The notes under the pieces: generated by a model | What the model was told of the DNA's origin: nothing | The model's input: only the letters and a program-made list of their open reading frames with translations | Databases searched by the model: none | Shown: in pieces, positions 50,264 through 51,225 of the stretch | Position numbering within the stretch: the first letter of the stretch is position 1 | Layout of the letters: each line of letters starts with the position of its first letter | NCBI GenBank assembly: GCA_001689485.1 | Contig: LUJQ01000072.1 | Coordinates: 1 to 51,225, forward strand | Direction: 5' to 3' | Length of the DNA stretch: 51,225 nucleotides | DNA from: Bacteroidales bacterium M6 | Lineage (GTDB): Bacteria; Bacteroidota; Bacteroidia; Bacteroidales; Muribaculaceae | Translations under genes and position numbers: made by a program

Positions 50264-51058
50264 TTATGGCGCGATGGTTGGCCGGGAAGTTTCCCGTTTC
50301 TTGTTGTCGGAGATTTTTTTCTGCGGGTATTTCCGTGTCCATGAACCGGTTTTCAGCTTTATAACCCCGAACAGGGCTTCCCCGAAAATGCCTGACGACA
50401 TTTTGCTGGTGCCCAGCACCCGGTTTACGAAGATAATGGGGACTTCCTCTACTTTGAATCCGCATTTCGCGGCGGTGAATTTCATCTCGATTTGGAACGC
50501 ATAGCCTTTGAACCTGATTTTGTCGAGTTCCATGGTTTCAAGCACTTCACGTCGGTAGCAGGCGAATCCTGCAGTTGTGTCCTGCACTTTCAAGCCTGTT
50601 ATCAGGCGCACATATTTCGAGGCGAAATATGACATCAGCACCCGTCCCATCGGCCAGTTGACCACATTGACACCTGTAACGTAACGGGAGCCTACTGCAA
50701 CATCGGCATCGCCAAAGGCACATGCTTTGTAAAGGGGTATAAGGTCGTCTGGGTTGTGTGAGAAATCGGCGTCCATCTCGAATATATAGTCATATCCGTG
50801 GCCGATTGCCCATCGGAAGCCTGTGATATAGGCTGTGCCAAGCCCTAGTTTGCCGGGACGTTCGATTATATGCACCCGGCCCGGGTGGCATAGGGTTTTC
50901 TCTTTGACTATCGCGGCAGTCCCGTCGGGTGAATTGTCATCGATTACAAGCACGTCAAAAGGGTGTGGAAGAGCCAACACTGCCTCTATTATCGCGGCGG
51001 CGTTTTCCTTTTCATTATACATAGGTATGATTACCAACGAATCCCTTCGGGTGTCCAT
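50264..51058 (-). CDS. DPM1-like polyprenol phosphate mannosyltransferase (GT2)
   Basis: This 264-residue family 2 glycosyltransferase resembles dolichol/polyprenol phosphate mannose synthases, which transfer a sugar from a nucleotide donor to a lipid phosphate on the cytoplasmic face of the membrane. The GT-A motifs are visible: VIIPMYNEKENA, DVLVIDDNSPDGT and FEMDADFSHNPDDL. There is no C-terminal membrane domain, only a basic tail. The ATG at 51058 starts directly before the first strand; ATG at 51088 or 51127 would add short tails. The promoter at 51147-51177 precedes it. The acceptor and donor are not proven. Confidence 0.88.
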   Translation of the reverse strand: MDTRRDSLVIIPMYNEKENAAAIIEAVLALPHPFDVLVIDDNSPDGTAAIVKEKTLCHPGRVHIIERPGKLGLGTAYITGFRWAIGHGYDYIFEMDADFSHNPDDLIPLYKACAFGDADVAVGSRYVTGVNVVNWPMGRVLMSYFASKYVRLITGLKVQDTTAGFACYRREVLETMELDKIRFKGYAFQIEMKFTAAKCGFKVEEVPIIFVNRVLGTSKMSSGIFGEALFGVIKLKTGSWTRKYPQKKISDNKKRETSRPTIAP

Positions 51059-51146
51059 ACTTATTCCTATTGGCTCTAAGCTGCTCATAATCTTTTGATT
51101 GTATAATCCTGTCGTGGAGCTGCACATTAGCCCTTATATACCACAA

Positions 51147-51177
51147 CAAAGTTACAAACAAGTTTCAAAAATGCAAA
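51147..51177 (-). promoter_or_regulatory. Consensus promoter (TTTG-N19-TAACTTTG) of the glycosyltransferase-pyrC unit
   Basis: On the minus strand TTTG (51177-51174) is followed after exactly 19 nt by TAACTTTG (51154-51147). Both boxes and the spacing match the Bacteroides housekeeping promoter consensus. This is the best promoter in the window. Transcription would begin near 51140, upstream of the start codons at 51088 and 51058. Confidence 0.75.
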
Positions 51178-51225
51178 CTTTTCAACTTGAATATTTTACT
51201 TAAGTACATGACAAAAATTTGAAAA

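Overview
The window looks like a chromosomal segment of a Bacteroidales gut commensal, most like the Muribaculaceae or a neighbouring family. The reasons are many secreted proteins with a type A C-terminal sorting domain of the type IX secretion system (T9SS), lipoproteins with short lipoboxes, DUF4491 and DUF3298 proteins, a MetRS with a KISTS loop, L-rhamnose genes in the order rhaB-A-T-D, and -7 boxes matching TAnnTTTG, the consensus of the Bacteroidetes housekeeping sigma factor. Twenty-nine protein genes are supported. I see no tRNA, rRNA, CRISPR array, transposase or prophage. The organism assignment is an inference from gene content.

Layout. 1-411: an AT-rich edge with inverted repeats and one and a half copies of a dispersed ~186-bp palindromic element, ending 13 nt before a DUF4491 gene. 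768-3949 (minus): metG then a type I asparaginase. 4333-5505 (minus): iron-dependent alcohol dehydrogenase. 5569-9301 (minus): an AT-rich pair, a gingipain-like C25 protease and a leucine-rich-repeat protein. 9648-14731 (plus): S41 processing protease and mfd, separated only by seven 7-nt repeats. 14910-20745 (minus): subtilisin-like S8 protease and a 1166-residue T9SS cargo. 21252-24203 (minus): C69 dipeptidase, queF, queC. 24426-41154 (plus): the largest block, GH106 rhamnosidase, rhaB, rhaA, rhaT, rhaD, GH84 hexosaminidase, two paralogous calcineurin-like phosphoesterases and an endonuclease/exonuclease/phosphatase (EEP) protein fused to a beta-helix. 41249-42154 (minus): DUF3298 lipoprotein. 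42323-45381 (plus): C10 cysteine protease with an overlapping small lipoprotein gene. 45668-48801 (plus): pnp and a Crp/Fnr regulator. 48859-51058 (minus): a DPM1-like glycosyltransferase and pyrC.

How the genes fit together. The central block can take L-rhamnose from a glycan (GH106), import it (RhaT), isomerise it (RhaA), phosphorylate it (RhaB) and split it to DHAP and L-lactaldehyde (RhaD). The GH84 enzyme and three secreted phosphoesterase-type enzymes that follow on the same strand could trim N-acetylglucosamine and phosphate esters from host or dietary material. There is no SusC/SusD pair and no local regulator, so this is not a classical polysaccharide utilisation locus. Three secreted proteases (C25, S8, C10) and several other T9SS clients suggest a cell that displays many surface hydrolases, although no T9SS machinery gene lies here.

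The most unusual DNA features are non-coding. A ~186-bp inverted-repeat element occurs in two full copies, each (directly or through a half copy) ending just upstream of a start codon. A perfect 64-bp palindrome lies between convergent genes. A 7-nt tandem repeat fills the whole ctp-mfd gap. Many gene ends carry very long, nearly perfect hairpins, some inside operons and most without a U-tract.
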